Below are positions 53,670-63,562 of a stretch of DNA of 64,000 nucleotides, piece by piece. This stretch comes from an uncultured Lentibacter sp. (GTDB lineage Bacteria > Pseudomonadota > Alphaproteobacteria > Rhodobacterales > Rhodobacteraceae). The stretch is taken from positions 1 through 64,000 of the forward strand of contig NZ_CAKZKL010000024.1 of the NCBI RefSeq assembly GCF_937123735.1, read 5' to 3'. Positions within the stretch are counted from its first letter, which is position 1. Every line of letters begins with the position of its first letter. The notes beneath the pieces were generated by a model. It worked only from the letters and a program-made list of their open reading frames with translations, ran no database searches and was not told the origin of the DNA. The position numbers and the translations under genes are program-made.

Positions 53670-55373
53670 TCACCCAATGATCTCAAAAGCGGTCACATCC
53701 ACAAGCCCGCGATCGGTTATTTTCAGCGCCGGAATCACGGGCAAAGCGAGAAAGGCAAGCTGCAAGAACGGCTCGTGCAAACCCACCCCGAGCTGGCGTG
53801 CTGCGGCCCGCAACGGGCCCAAAGCCTCGCGCACCGCCTCAAAAGGCGCAAGGCTCATCAAGCCGGCAACCGGCAAGGCAATTTCGGCCAGCACAGCGCC
53901 CTCACAAACCACCACAAACCCGCCCTCGATCTCTCCAAGCCGGTTCGCGGCAAGCGCCATATCCTCATAGTCAACGCCCACAACCGCAATATTGTGATGA
54001 TCATGGCAAACCGTCGAGGCAATCGCCCCGCGCCTGAGCCCAAACCCGCGCACAAATCCCGTGGCGATATTTCCGTTCTTCCCGTGCCGCTCAATCACGG
54101 CAATCTTCACAAGGTCGCGGCCCACATCCGGGCGCTTGTCCCCGTCCACAATCGGAATATGCGCGTGCAAATGCTCGGTGATGATCTTGCCCTCGATGAT
54201 TCCGATCACATCCGTCTCGCTGCGGTTGCCGCCAGTGCGAAAGGCCTCTGGTGTCACCCGCGGCGCCTTCACCGAGGCCCGCCCGACAGGGCTGACGAGG
54301 CGCCGCTTCGCAAAAGCCTCCTGGCTGGCCAGCACTCCTTGCGCCCAGACCATTTTCACATCACACGCCTCAAGGCTCTTCACCGCCACAATATCAGCCC
54401 GCTTGCCCGGCGCAATCTGCCCCCTGTCCTTCATTCCGAACGCCTCTGCCGCCGACAGGCTCGCCGCACGGTAAACCGCCCGCGCACTACAGCCGCGCGC
54501 AATCAGCCGGCGGATCATATAATCCAGATGCCCCTCCTCGGCGATGTCCAGCGGATTGCGGTCATCCGTGCAAAGGCACATGTAGGGCGAGGTAAAATCG
54601 TCCAACAGCTCCGCCAAGGCCTCCAGATCCTTGCTCACAGAGCCCTCGCGAATGAGCACGCGCAGCCCCTTTTGCAGCTTCTCGCGCGCCTCGGCGGCGC
54701 TGGTTGCCTCATGCTCGGTGCGAATGCCCGCACTCACATAAGCATTCAGGTCCACCCCCGAGAGCAGCGGAGCGTGGCCATCGATATGCTGGCCCTCAAA
54801 AAGCTTGAGCTTGGCCATAAGCCCTGCGTCTTGGTGGATCACTCCGGGATAATTCATCACCTCGGCCAAGCCGCTCACCTGCGGGTGGCGCATCAGCGGC
54901 GCAAGGTCGGTCGCCTCGATCCGCGCCCCGGCTGTCTCCATCTCGGTGGAGGGCACACAGGAACTCAGGTTCACCCGCAAATCCATCACAAGGCATTGAG
55001 CGGCCTCAAGAAAATACTCAAGGCCCGCCACGCCAATCACATTGGCAATCTCATGCGGATCACAGATCGCCGTGGTCACACCCCTCGGTGTCACGCAGCG
55101 GTCAAACTCATGCGGCGTCACAAGCGAGCTTTCCACATGCAAATGCGTGTCGATGAAGCCAGGCACAAGCGTCAGCCCGCTCACATCCACAATGTCAGCG
55201 GCCTCATACTGCGCGCCAATACCCGCGATCACGCCCTGAAAAATCGCCACATCACCGGCAATCCTCGTGCCGGTGACCACATCAAACACCTCCCCACCGC
55301 GCAATACGGTGTCGGCAGGCCGCGCGCCGCGCGCCACGTCTATCAGCGCTTCAAGCTCGGGTTTTTGCTGCAT
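53670..55373 (-). CDS. ade: Adenine deaminase
   Basis: The 567-residue amidohydrolase-fold enzyme deaminates adenine to hypoxanthine. Seen: DTHLHVESS (metal site), [26 protein letters not shown], and TDDRNP for the later aspartate, with the long C-terminal domain of AdeC. The start at 55373 ([15 protein letters not shown]) is chosen because the preceding frame is the shadow of hyi. It overlaps the hyi 3' end by 23 bp. With guaD and xdhABC it feeds adenine and guanine into xanthine and urate. Confidence 0.93.
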   Translation of the reverse strand: MQQKPELEALIDVARGARPADTVLRGGEVFDVVTGTRIAGDVAIFQGVIAGIGAQYEAADIVDVSGLTLVPGFIDTHLHVESSLVTPHEFDRCVTPRGVTTAICDPHEIANVIGVAGLEYFLEAAQCLVMDLRVNLSSCVPSTEMETAGARIEATDLAPLMRHPQVSGLAEVMNYPGVIHQDAGLMAKLKLFEGQHIDGHAPLLSGVDLNAYVSAGIRTEHEATSAAEAREKLQKGLRVLIREGSVSKDLEALAELLDDFTSPYMCLCTDDRNPLDIAEEGHLDYMIRRLIARGCSARAVYRAASLSAAEAFGMKDRGQIAPGKRADIVAVKSLEACDVKMVWAQGVLASQEAFAKRRLVSPVGRASVKAPRVTPEAFRTGGNRSETDVIGIIEGKIITEHLHAHIPIVDGDKRPDVGRDLVKIAVIERHGKNGNIATGFVRGFGLRRGAIASTVCHDHHNIAVVGVDYEDMALAANRLGEIEGGFVVVCEGAVLAEIALPVAGLMSLAPFEAVREALGPLRAAARQLGVGLHEPFLQLAFLALPVIPALKITDRGLVDVTAFEIIG

Positions 55374-56124
55374 GTCGTGCCTCTCCAAGCCAGCCAAGGC
55401 CTTCTTTGGTGGTGCCAACGGGGTGATACTCGCACCCCACCCAGCCAGCATAGCCTGCCACGTCCAGCGCTTCAAACAGCGCCCCAAAGCCAAGCGGCTC
55501 GTGGCGCTCAGGCACACCCGCAATCTGGATATGCGCCGCAGCAGGGACAACCTCGGCCAGAGCCGTCAAAGCATCGCCGTGCGTGCGCTCGTGATGGTAG
55601 ATGTCCCATTGCAGCGCGACATTCTCGTGATCAATCCGCTGCAACAACTCCAGCGCCTGATCCGTGCGGTGCAGGAAATACCCCGGCATGTCATGGCGGT
55701 TGATCGGCTCGATCAGCACCTTGCAGCCTTGGCGCGCAAGCCTGTCCGCCGCGCGCCGCAGATTGGCAATATAGCAGGCTTCGGCGGCCTTCCCTTGCGC
55801 AATCCCTGCCATGCAGTGGAGCTGCTGTGCGCCCATCCCCTTGGCATAGCGCGCCGCCCTCTCAAGCCCCTCGGCAAATTCATCCTCGCGCCCAGACAGC
55901 GCGGCCAGCCCGCGCGCGCCGCTGGCCCAGTCACCGGGCGGCAGGTTGAAAACCGAAAGGCCCAACCCGGTGTCCCTCACCACATCCGCGAGGCTCTCGG
56001 CCGCAAAGGCATATGGAAACAGGAACTCGACTGCGTCAAAGCCCGCCCGCCGCGCGGCCTTAAAACGCTCTTCAAAGGGCAGCTCGGTGAACATCATCGA
56101 GATATTGGCCGAAAACCGTGGCAC
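55351..56124 (-). CDS. hyi: Hydroxypyruvate isomerase-like TIM-barrel protein
   Basis: The 257-residue protein has the Hyi/OtnI pattern: [38 protein letters not shown], with metal-binding glutamates in [14 protein letters not shown] and in WVGCEYHP near the end. Hyi interconverts hydroxypyruvate and tartronate semialdehyde, a step in glyoxylate assimilation from purine breakdown, which fits this operon. Members of the family also act on sugar-derived ketoacids, so the substrate is inferred from context. Confidence 0.85.
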   Translation of the reverse strand: MPRFSANISMMFTELPFEERFKAARRAGFDAVEFLFPYAFAAESLADVVRDTGLGLSVFNLPPGDWASGARGLAALSGREDEFAEGLERAARYAKGMGAQQLHCMAGIAQGKAAEACYIANLRRAADRLARQGCKVLIEPINRHDMPGYFLHRTDQALELLQRIDHENVALQWDIYHHERTHGDALTALAEVVPAAAHIQIAGVPERHEPLGFGALFEALDVAGYAGWVGCEYHPVGTTKEGLGWLGEARHAAKTRA

Positions 56125-56127
56125 CGC

Positions 56128-57423
56128 TCACGCCCCTTTTTGCCCGGCACCGGCCACATAGGTCTGCACAACAGCGCGATCATCGCCCATGATCATCAGA
56201 AGGAAAAGCTCTTCTGCGAGCGTGCCAATACGGTCGGCACGCAGCGCCATCTCGGGCGTGGCGCGCGCATCCAACACAACCATATCCGCCGCGCTCCCCG
56301 CCTCAAGCGTGCCAATCTCGCGCGCAAGCCCAAGCGCCTCGGCATTGCCCCGCGTGATCCAGTCAAACGCCTGATAGGGGTGCATCTGCTGGCCGCGCAG
56401 CTGCAACACCTTGTAACCCTCATTCAGCGTCTGAAGCATCGAGTAAGAGGTGCCACCGCCAATATCGGTGGCAATCCCCCCGTGAATGCCGCGTGCGCGC
56501 AGCCCCGCATCGTCATAAAGCCCCGAGCCGAGAAACAGGTTCGATGTAGGGCAAAACACAGGCTTTGCCCCCGTCTCGGCCAGCACCTCGATCTCGCGTG
56601 GCTCAAGGTGGATGGCATGGCCCAGCAAGGCCCGCTCACCCAACAAGCCGTAGCGCTCGTAGATGCCAACATAATCGGGGGCATCAGGATAAAGTGCTTT
56701 GGCGCGCGCGATCTCGTCTACATTCTCACTCACATGGGTCTGCATGTAGCATTCAGGGTGCGCCGCACAGAGAGCCCCCGCTGCCTCAAGCTGGGCAGGG
56801 CTGGAAGTCAGCGCAAAGCGCGGGGTGATCGCATAGGCAAGCCGCCCCTTGCCGTGCCAGCGCGCAATCAGCGCAAGGCTATCGTCATACCCCGTCTGCG
56901 CCGTGTCGCAGAGCGCTTCAGGCGCGTGACAATCCATCATCACTTTACCGCCAATCATGCACATGCCACGCCGCTCTGCTTCGGCAAACATCGCTTCCGC
57001 GCTGCTGGCATGGACCGAGCCATAGGCCACGCCCGTGGTCGTGCCGTTGTTCAAAAGCCCGTCATAAAAGCCTGTGGCCATCGCCTCGCAATGGGCCATA
57101 TCGGCAAAGCGCTGCTCCTCAACGAAAGTGTAGGTGTTGAGCCAGTCAAGCAGATCCTTGCCCCAGCTCGCCAAGACCTGCACCTGCGGAAAATGCAGAT
57201 GTGTGTCAATAAACCCGGCGCAAATCAGATGGGGCCGGTGGTCCACCACCTTTGCCTTTGGCGCAGCGCGGCGCAGCTCTGCCGCGTCGCCCGTGGCCAG
57301 AATGCGCCCGTCTTTCACATGCACAGCGCCTGTTTCGTGGTAGTCAAACGCGCCCACATCCTCCGCGCCCTCAGGGCGGCGGTGAAAGCTCAGGGTGCGG
57401 CCCAGAAACAGCGTTTCAGCCAT
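56128..57423 (-). CDS. guaD: Guanine deaminase
   Basis: The 431-residue amidohydrolase converts guanine to xanthine. Motifs: [14 protein letters not shown] with the metal-binding His pair, SSRAEA-like HASSAEAMFAEAERRGMCMIGGKVMMDCHAPE, HVSEN in MQTHVSENVDEI, GHAIHL, and the late TDIGGGTS. These match GuaD more than other ATZ/TRZ enzymes. It starts inside the xdhC 3' end (8 bp overlap) and is 3 bp before hyi. Confidence 0.93.
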   Translation of the reverse strand: MAETLFLGRTLSFHRRPEGAEDVGAFDYHETGAVHVKDGRILATGDAAELRRAAPKAKVVDHRPHLICAGFIDTHLHFPQVQVLASWGKDLLDWLNTYTFVEEQRFADMAHCEAMATGFYDGLLNNGTTTGVAYGSVHASSAEAMFAEAERRGMCMIGGKVMMDCHAPEALCDTAQTGYDDSLALIARWHGKGRLAYAITPRFALTSSPAQLEAAGALCAAHPECYMQTHVSENVDEIARAKALYPDAPDYVGIYERYGLLGERALLGHAIHLEPREIEVLAETGAKPVFCPTSNLFLGSGLYDDAGLRARGIHGGIATDIGGGTSYSMLQTLNEGYKVLQLRGQQMHPYQAFDWITRGNAEALGLAREIGTLEAGSAADMVVLDARATPEMALRADRIGTLAEELFLLMIMGDDRAVVQTYVAGAGQKGA

Positions 57424-58213
57424 GGGTTTTCTCCAATGTCACAGCGCTCAGCGCGCCCAGAACCTCGGCCACAACAAAAGCCGCAATCACCTCGGGCCGC
57501 CTGTCGCCCTTATGCGCCGCCGCCATCGGGCAGACAAGCCGGGGCGTGTCGCCCCCGTTCCAGCTCGCAAATTTCGCGCGCTTGGTCTTGGAGCCGATCA
57601 TGCCGACATAGGCCGCATCATTGCGTGCCAGCGCTTCGGCTGTCAGCAGAAAATCAAGACTATGCTCATGGGTGGCCACGATATAGGCCGCTCCTGCCCC
57701 CGCCGCGCGCAGCTCGGCTTCGGGCAAGGGCGTGCAAACCTGCTGCACATTCGCCATTGTCCGCGCCAGCTCTTCCGCGCGGCTGTCGATAAGCCGCACG
57801 CGCAGGGGCAAGGGCGCAAAGGCATAGGCAAGTGCCCGCCCCACATGCCCCGCGCCAAAGATCAGAACCTCGGGCAATGCGGCCACGCGCGCGGCCTCCT
57901 CAACCAAAAGTGCCGCCTTGCCAGCGCCGTCCAGCACGCCCAGCTCAAGCCGCACATGCCCGCCGCAGCATTGGCCGATCTCGGGGCCAAGCGGCACGTT
58001 CATCTCACGGTGTTCTGCTCCGGAGCGCACAAGCGCGCGCGCCTCGTCTATCGCCAGATATTCCAGCTGCCCGCCGCCCACAGTGCCCCAAAGCGCACCA
58101 TCCGCCACAAGCATAAACGCGCCCGCCTCACGCGGGGAAGAGCCGCGCACCTCGGCAATGCGCACCTCAACAATCGGCCCGCCTCGCTTAAGAAACTCCG
58201 CCAGGCCGCTCAT
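57416..58213 (-). CDS. xdhC: Xanthine dehydrogenase accessory protein XdhC
   Basis: XdhC binds, sulfurates and inserts the molybdenum cofactor into XdhB. The 265-residue protein has the family's VRGSSPREAGAFMLV at the start, GGGQLEY, CGGHVRLEL and the C-terminal Rossmann motif IFGAGHVGRALA with VATHEHSLDF. The start at 58213 overlaps the xdhB stop by 4 bp, giving coupled translation, and the gene order xdhA-xdhB-xdhC is canonical. Confidence 0.94.
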   Translation of the reverse strand: MSGLAEFLKRGGPIVEVRIAEVRGSSPREAGAFMLVADGALWGTVGGGQLEYLAIDEARALVRSGAEHREMNVPLGPEIGQCCGGHVRLELGVLDGAGKAALLVEEAARVAALPEVLIFGAGHVGRALAYAFAPLPLRVRLIDSRAEELARTMANVQQVCTPLPEAELRAAGAGAAYIVATHEHSLDFLLTAEALARNDAAYVGMIGSKTKRAKFASWNGGDTPRLVCPMAAAHKGDRRPEVIAAFVVAEVLGALSAVTLEKTHG

Positions 58214-60504
58214 CGCTTGAGCCGCTCCACAGCCATCAAGACACGTTCTGGCGTGGCGGGCGCATCCAACCTTGGGCATTCCTTGTAATCCGCCACAGAG
58301 GCCACCGCATGGCTGATCGCTTCAAACACCGAAATACCCAGCATAAACGGCGGCTCGCCCACCGCCTTGCTGCGCTTGATCGTGCGCTTGGGGTTCTCGC
58401 TCCACTCCGCCAAGCGCACGTTGAACTCGCGCGGCTTGTCGCTTGCCAGCGGGATCTTGTAGGTGCTCGGCGCATGGGTGCGCAAGCAGCCCGTCTCGTC
58501 CCACCAAAGCTCCTCGGTGGTCAGCCAGCCCATCCCTTGGATGAAAGCCCCCTCCACTTGCCCACGGTCAATGGCGGGGTTGAGCGAGCGGCCCACATCG
58601 TGTAGCACATCGGCCCGCGTCACCCGGTATTCGCCCGTGAGCGTGTCAATCTCCACCTCCGAGCAAGACGCGCCATAGGCATAGTAGAAAAACGGCTGCC
58701 CCTTGCCCGTGGCCCTGTCCCAGTGGATTTCAGGCGTTTTGTAAAACCCTGCCGCCGAAAGCTGCACACGCGCCATATAAGCGCCTGCAATGAACTCCTT
58801 AAAGCCAAAGGCCCTATCGCCAGCAAAGACCTGCCCACCCTCAAAGCGCAGGTCTTTCGCGCCCCAAGTCTCGCTCGCATAGGCCACGAGCCGCGCCTTG
58901 ATCTGCGCGCAGGCATCCAGCGCCGCCATCCCGTTAAGGTCACTCCCCGAGGAGGCCGCCGTTGCGGAGGTGTTGGGCACTTTGTCTGTCGCCGTGGCGG
59001 TGATCTTCACCGCCTCCAGCGGCACACCAAAGGCCTCGGCCACAACCTGCGCCACCTTGGTGTTCAGCCCCTGGCCCATCTCCGTTCCGCCGTGGTTGAT
59101 CATCAAGGAGCCGTCTTTATAGACATGCAGCAAAGCACCCGCTTGGTTATACCATGTCGCTGTGAAGCTGATGCCAAACTTCACCGGCGTCAGCGCAATC
59201 CCGCGCCTGATGATCCCGCCCTTCGCATTGTGCGCAATGATCGCTTCGCGCCGCGTGCGGTAGTCTGATGTCTCCTCAAGCTCGCCAACCAGCCGCTCAA
59301 GGATATTGTCCTCAACGCGCTGGTGGTAGGGCGTCACATCGCGCGCGCCCACCCCGTAGAAATTGGCCTTGCGGATATCGAGCGGGTCACGCCCGAGCTC
59401 ATAGGCAATCTCCTCAATCATCCGCTCCGCAACGATAACCCCCTGCGGCCCACCAAAGCCGCGAAAGGCCGTGTTGCTCACCGTATTGGTCTTCATAGGC
59501 CGCGAGGTGAGCCGCACATGCGGGTAGAAATAGGCGTTGTCCGCATGAAACAGCGCGCGGTCGGTTACAGGCCCCGAAAGGTCCGCCGCAAAGCCACAGC
59601 GCGCGGCCCACTGGCCCTCCACCGCCTCGATGCGCCCGTCCGCATCAAATCCCACCTGATAGTCGGCCACAAAGTCGTGCCGCTTGCCTGTGGCTGTCAT
59701 GTCCTGGTCGCGGTCAGGGCGGATCTTCACAGGGCGGTTCCATTTCTTCGCCGCCATGGCCGCAACTGCGGCAAAGAGGTTCATCTGGCTTTCCTTGCCG
59801 CCAAAGCCGCCGCCCATGCGCCGCACCTTCACCGCCACAGAATGCGCCGGCACACCCAACACCTGCGCAACAATCATCTGCGCCTCGCTCGGGTGCTGGG
59901 TTGACGCATAGATGACCACATCCTCATCCTCGGCCGGCATAGCAAAAGAGATATGCCCCTCCAGATACATATGGTCCTGCCCGCCAATCGCCATCTGCCC
60001 GGCAATATGATGCTTTGAAGCCTCAAACCCTGCCGTCACATCGCCGCGCTCCAGCTTGAGCGGCGCTGTCACATCAGGGTAGCCCGCCGCAATCGCCTCA
60101 AGCGGCCCAAGCACATGCGGCAGCGCGTCGATCTTGACATGCGCAAGCTCCGCCGCCCGCCGCGCAATATCGCGGCTCTCGGCGACCACGGCAAAAAGCG
60201 GCTGGCCGTGAAATTCGACAGTCGTTTCAGGAAAGACAGGTTCATCGCCCGCATGAACGGCGGACACATCATTGATCCCCGGAATGTCCTTGGCCGTCAG
60301 AACCCCAACAACACCCTCGCAGGCCAGCACAGCGCTCAGATCAAGCGCCCGTATGGTGCCATGCGCCACTTTGGAGCACCCAAGATAAACGTGCAGCGTG
60401 CCAATCGGCTCCGGAATATCGTCAGTATACTCCGCCGCCCCCATCACCTGCTTGATCGCCGAGTCGTGCTTGGCGTCCGCGCCCGTATGTCCGAAATCGT
60501 CCAT
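58210..60504 (-). CDS. xdhB: Xanthine dehydrogenase molybdopterin-binding subunit
   Basis: The 764-residue large subunit carries the molybdenum active site that hydroxylates hypoxanthine and xanthine. Seen: VGVLTAKDIPG, FGGKESQ near residue 235 (GGGFGGKE), RGFGGPQG with the substrate-binding arginine near 345, and the late VGEPPFMLG with the catalytic Glu near 725. Length and order match bacterial XdhB. It immediately follows xdhA with no gap. Confidence 0.95.
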   Translation of the reverse strand: MDDFGHTGADAKHDSAIKQVMGAAEYTDDIPEPIGTLHVYLGCSKVAHGTIRALDLSAVLACEGVVGVLTAKDIPGINDVSAVHAGDEPVFPETTVEFHGQPLFAVVAESRDIARRAAELAHVKIDALPHVLGPLEAIAAGYPDVTAPLKLERGDVTAGFEASKHHIAGQMAIGGQDHMYLEGHISFAMPAEDEDVVIYASTQHPSEAQMIVAQVLGVPAHSVAVKVRRMGGGFGGKESQMNLFAAVAAMAAKKWNRPVKIRPDRDQDMTATGKRHDFVADYQVGFDADGRIEAVEGQWAARCGFAADLSGPVTDRALFHADNAYFYPHVRLTSRPMKTNTVSNTAFRGFGGPQGVIVAERMIEEIAYELGRDPLDIRKANFYGVGARDVTPYHQRVEDNILERLVGELEETSDYRTRREAIIAHNAKGGIIRRGIALTPVKFGISFTATWYNQAGALLHVYKDGSLMINHGGTEMGQGLNTKVAQVVAEAFGVPLEAVKITATATDKVPNTSATAASSGSDLNGMAALDACAQIKARLVAYASETWGAKDLRFEGGQVFAGDRAFGFKEFIAGAYMARVQLSAAGFYKTPEIHWDRATGKGQPFFYYAYGASCSEVEIDTLTGEYRVTRADVLHDVGRSLNPAIDRGQVEGAFIQGMGWLTTEELWWDETGCLRTHAPSTYKIPLASDKPREFNVRLAEWSENPKRTIKRSKAVGEPPFMLGISVFEAISHAVASVADYKECPRLDAPATPERVLMAVERLKR

Positions 60505-61965
60505 TTACACGCCCTCCAGCCTTGCCACTTGCCCCGCGCCCTGCTCGGCCCAGAAACGGCGGAAAAGGTTGGCCGCCACAAGGCTGCGGTAGTCTGCCGT
60601 TGCCCGCCAGTCGCTCAGCGGGGCAAAATCCTCGGCCACAGCCTGTGCCGCCGCCTCAAAGCTCGCTTCTGCAAAGGGTTTCCCCACCAGCGCCGCCTCG
60701 GCCTTGGCCGCGCGCTTGGGCGTCGCCGCCATGCCGCCAAAGGCAATGCGCGCACCAGTGATCTTGCCGTCCGCCACACGCACGGCAAAGCCCGCCGCAA
60801 CGGCGGTGATATCCTCGTCGCGCCGCTTGGACACTTTGTAGGCCGCATGGTGCACACCTGCCTCGGCCAACGGCAGCTCGACAGCCTCCACAAACTCGCC
60901 CGCGTGCAAATCCTGCTTGCCGTAGTCTATGAAAAAATCCTCCAGCGGCATCTCGCGCAGGCCGGCAGCGCTGCGCAAATGCAGCTTTGCGCCCAGCGCG
61001 ATAAACACAGGCGGCGTGTCGCCAATCGGGGAGCCATTGGCAATATTTCCGCCCACCGTGCCCATATTGCGCACCTGCCAGCCGGCAATCCGCCGCCAAT
61101 AATCCACCATATGCGGAAAGGCGCGGCCCAGCGCCGCCTCGGCCTCGCTGTAACTCGCCCCTGCGCCAATGCGCAGCGAGGAACCCGTTTCAGACACAGT
61201 CCTGAGCTCAACGAGATGCCCGATAAACACCGCAGGGGTGATCGGCTTCATCATCTTGGTCACCCAAAGGCCCACATCTGTCGCTCCGGCCACAAGCGTC
61301 GCATCCGGGTGCTCTGCCAGAACCTCGGCCAAGTCCTCAACACGCGCAGGCAAGATCGCACGGTCGCCCGCACGGTTCACATCCACTCGCGCGCCATCGG
61401 CCAGCGCCGCAAGCCGTTTGGCCACATCAGCACGCTCAAGCGCCAGCGGATCCGCCGCAGGGTCGCCCATCTGCGCTGCCGCCCGCGCCGCCTTGAAGAT
61501 CGGCTCATAGCCTGTGCAGCGGCAAAGATTGCCCTGCAAGGCCGTCTCGATCTGCGCATCGCTCGGTGCAGCCGCCTCCATCCACAGCGCATAAAGCGAC
61601 ATCACAATGCCCGGCGTGCAAAAGCCACATTGGCTGCCATGCACCTCCACCATCGCTTGCTGCACAGGATGCAGGCCGCCCTCAGCCCCGCGCAGATGCT
61701 CGATCGTCACCACATGGCACCCATCAAGGCTGGCGAGAAAGCGGATACAGGCGTTCACCGTCTCATAGCGCAAGCCAGCCTCGGTCAGCCGCCCGACAAG
61801 CACGGTGCAGGCGCCGCAGTCGCCCTCGGCACAGCCCTCTTTCGTGCCCGTCAGCCGCCGCGCTATGCGCAGGTAATCCAGCAAAGTCTGCTGAGCGCCC
61901 AGCTCGTGCAGCCGCACCTCCTCACCGTTCAGGATAAATCTGATCTCATGGCGCATCTTGCCCAT
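60505..61965 (-). CDS. xdhA: Xanthine dehydrogenase iron-sulfur/FAD subunit
   Basis: The 486-residue small subunit carries electrons from the Mo site to NAD. The N-terminal domain has eight cysteines for two 2Fe-2S clusters: C45, C50, C53, C73 (TKEGCAEGDCGACTVL) and C113, C116, C148, C150 (CGFCTPGIVMSL and CRCTGY). An FAD domain follows (LVAGATDVGLW, GGNIANGSPIGD). It is first in the operon, 148 bp from the divergent LysR gene. Confidence 0.95.
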   Translation of the reverse strand: MGKMRHEIRFILNGEEVRLHELGAQQTLLDYLRIARRLTGTKEGCAEGDCGACTVLVGRLTEAGLRYETVNACIRFLASLDGCHVVTIEHLRGAEGGLHPVQQAMVEVHGSQCGFCTPGIVMSLYALWMEAAAPSDAQIETALQGNLCRCTGYEPIFKAARAAAQMGDPAADPLALERADVAKRLAALADGARVDVNRAGDRAILPARVEDLAEVLAEHPDATLVAGATDVGLWVTKMMKPITPAVFIGHLVELRTVSETGSSLRIGAGASYSEAEAALGRAFPHMVDYWRRIAGWQVRNMGTVGGNIANGSPIGDTPPVFIALGAKLHLRSAAGLREMPLEDFFIDYGKQDLHAGEFVEAVELPLAEAGVHHAAYKVSKRRDEDITAVAAGFAVRVADGKITGARIAFGGMAATPKRAAKAEAALVGKPFAEASFEAAAQAVAEDFAPLSDWRATADYRSLVAANLFRRFWAEQGAGQVARLEGV

Positions 61966-62053
61966 GGCCTCGCCTCCGCATTGGCTTCCCGCGCCAGCTT
62001 ACGCCGCCACAGCTTTCAACGATAGCGCCTGTTTGGCGAGACACTTTCAACAA

Positions 62054-62065
62054 ATTTTATAAAAT
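62054..62065. promoter_or_regulatory. ATTTTATAAAAT palindrome between xdhA and the LysR gene
   Basis: A perfect 12-bp AT palindrome in the 148-bp divergent region, 48 bp before the LysR start codon. LysR-type regulators usually bind such T-N11-A palindromes near their own genes, so it is a candidate site for the adjacent regulator; a sigma factor -10 cannot be excluded. Confidence 0.35.
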
Positions 62066-62113
62066 AAATCGTCCCGCCGTCTGCCATACTTGCCCAACAG
62101 GAAAGAGGATACC

Positions 62114-63025
62114 ATGCCCTATATCGAAAGCATCAAGGTTTTCTGCCGCGTGGTTGAGCTTGGCTCAATCACCTCGGGAGGGCGGGATATGCGCCTCACA
62201 CCCGCCGTCGCCTCCAACCGCATCAAAGAGCTTGAAAAACGCCTCGGCGCGCGCCTGTTTGACCGCACCACCCGCAAGCTGCGCACCACCGAGGCAGGCC
62301 AGCTCTTCTATGATCACGCCCGCAAGGTCATTGCGACCCTCGAAGATGCCGAAGCCGCCCTTGCAGGCTTCTCTGGCCAGCCGCGCGGCGCGTTGCGGGT
62401 TTCCGCACCGCTCGGGCTCGGTCAGCGCCTGCTCGCGCCCCTGGTGCCCGCCTTTGCAAAGGCCCACCCCGAGGTGCAGGTGCAGCTGCGCCTGTCTGAC
62501 CGCAAAGTCGACCTGCTGGAAGACCGGCTCGACATCGCCTTCCAGCTCGGCAACCCACCTGACAGCAATTTCAAGCAACGCAAACTCGCGGAATGCCCCC
62601 GCGCACTTGTGGCCGCCCCGTCCTATCTCGCAGCGCACGGCGTCCCCAAAACCCCGCAAGCGCTGCTCGCGCACAATTGCCTGTTGCTGCGGTATCCACG
62701 CTCACCCGAGTATTTCTGGACCCTCGGCACAAAAGAAGGCCCGCTCAAACTCAATGTGCAGGGCCGCTTTGATGCCGACAGCTCCGATATCCTCACCGAT
62801 TGGGCGCTCAAGGGCGAAGGCATCGCCAATAAGCCGCGCTTTGAAGTCGCCCAAGCGCTGGCGTCAGGCGCGCTTGTGGAACTGCTCGCTGAAACCCCGC
62901 CACTGCCCACGAGCCTTGTCTGCCTTTATCCGCACCGCAAACTCCAAGACCCAAAAGTGCGTCTCTTCATCGACCATGTCGCCGAAACGCTCAAACCCGC
63001 GCTCAAACGATTGGGCCTGTCCTGA
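62114..63025 (+). CDS. LysR-family transcriptional regulator
   Basis: The 303-residue protein has an N-terminal helix-turn-helix (about residues 5-60: FCRVVELGSITSGGRDMRLTPAVASNRIKELEKRLGARLFDRTTRKL) and a LysR substrate-binding domain (about 90-295: SAPLGLGQRLLAPLVPAFAKAHPEVQ). The ATG at 62114 has AGAGGA upstream. It is divergent from the xdhA operon, so it likely controls purine breakdown, but the inducer is unknown. Confidence 0.9.
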   Translation: MPYIESIKVFCRVVELGSITSGGRDMRLTPAVASNRIKELEKRLGARLFDRTTRKLRTTEAGQLFYDHARKVIATLEDAEAALAGFSGQPRGALRVSAPLGLGQRLLAPLVPAFAKAHPEVQVQLRLSDRKVDLLEDRLDIAFQLGNPPDSNFKQRKLAECPRALVAAPSYLAAHGVPKTPQALLAHNCLLLRYPRSPEYFWTLGTKEGPLKLNVQGRFDADSSDILTDWALKGEGIANKPRFEVAQALASGALVELLAETPPLPTSLVCLYPHRKLQDPKVRLFIDHVAETLKPALKRLGLS

Positions 63026-63048
63026 GCCCTGACTTTCCTGAGCCCTGG

Positions 63049-63070
63049 CTTTTTCTTGGCAAAAATACTC
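63049..63070 (-). repeat. Tail-only copy of the modular extragenic element
   Basis: On the minus strand it reads GAGTATTTTTGCCAAGAAAAAG, identical over 22 bases to the copy at 53623. It lies between the convergent LysR and cueR genes, directly after two near-identical CCTGAGCCCTG pieces (63020-63048). Confidence 0.55.
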
Positions 63071-63112
63071 GCAAGCGCCCTCGCCACAGGGCAAACCGGC
63101 CAGATCTTGCCC

Positions 63113-63496
63113 CTAGCTCAAGTAATCCAAAATGGGGCAATCCGGCCTCTCGTCTCCGCAGCAGGCTCCCACAAGCAGCTCCAGTTCAGCCGCCAGCTTT
63201 TCCAGCTCGCGCTGCTTGGTGCGGATGTCTTCCAACCGCGCCGCTGCAATCTGGCGCACCTCCGCGCTGCTGCGCGCGGCATCTTCATATAGCCCCAAAA
63301 GCTCGCGACACTGCGCAATCGAAAAGCCAAACCGCCGCGCACGGCCCACAAAGGTTAGCTTGCGCAGGCTCACATCATCATAGGCGCGATAGCCCGCCGC
63401 CGTGCGCGCCGCGGGCTCCACCAGCCCGATATCGGCATAATAGCGCACCGTCTTCACAGGCAGCCCCGCCGCCTTCGCCGCTCCCGAAATATTCAT
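63113..63496 (-). CDS. cueR: CueR-type MerR-family copper-responsive regulator
   Basis: The 127-residue protein starts MNISGAAKAAGLPVKTVRYYADIGLVEPAARTAAGYRAY, the MerR winged helix, followed by a long dimerisation helix and the metal loop GACCGDERPDCPILDYLS. Cys112 and Cys120 match the Cu(I) ligands of E. coli CueR in number and spacing; Cys113 is additional. The start at 63496 omits a non-conserved upstream extension. The copA-like target is not in the window; gap lies 66 bp upstream on the same strand. Confidence 0.88.
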   Translation of the reverse strand: MNISGAAKAAGLPVKTVRYYADIGLVEPAARTAAGYRAYDDVSLRKLTFVGRARRFGFSIAQCRELLGLYEDAARSSAEVRQIAAARLEDIRTKQRELEKLAAELELLVGACCGDERPDCPILDYLS

Positions 63497-63562
63497 GGCA
63501 CTCTCCGCTTGACCCGCCGGTTGCAAAAAGCCTAGCGCAAATCTGATCCAACTCAAAGCGCC

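Noticed and set aside
53037..57792. Very long open frames antisense to ade, hyi and guaD (up to 888 codons), and similar ones opposite serA/serC, aspS, carB and xdhAB
   Set aside because: They follow from strong G/C preference at third codon positions; the opposite strands carry well-recognised enzymes, while the antisense products are His/Arg/Ala-rich and match no family.
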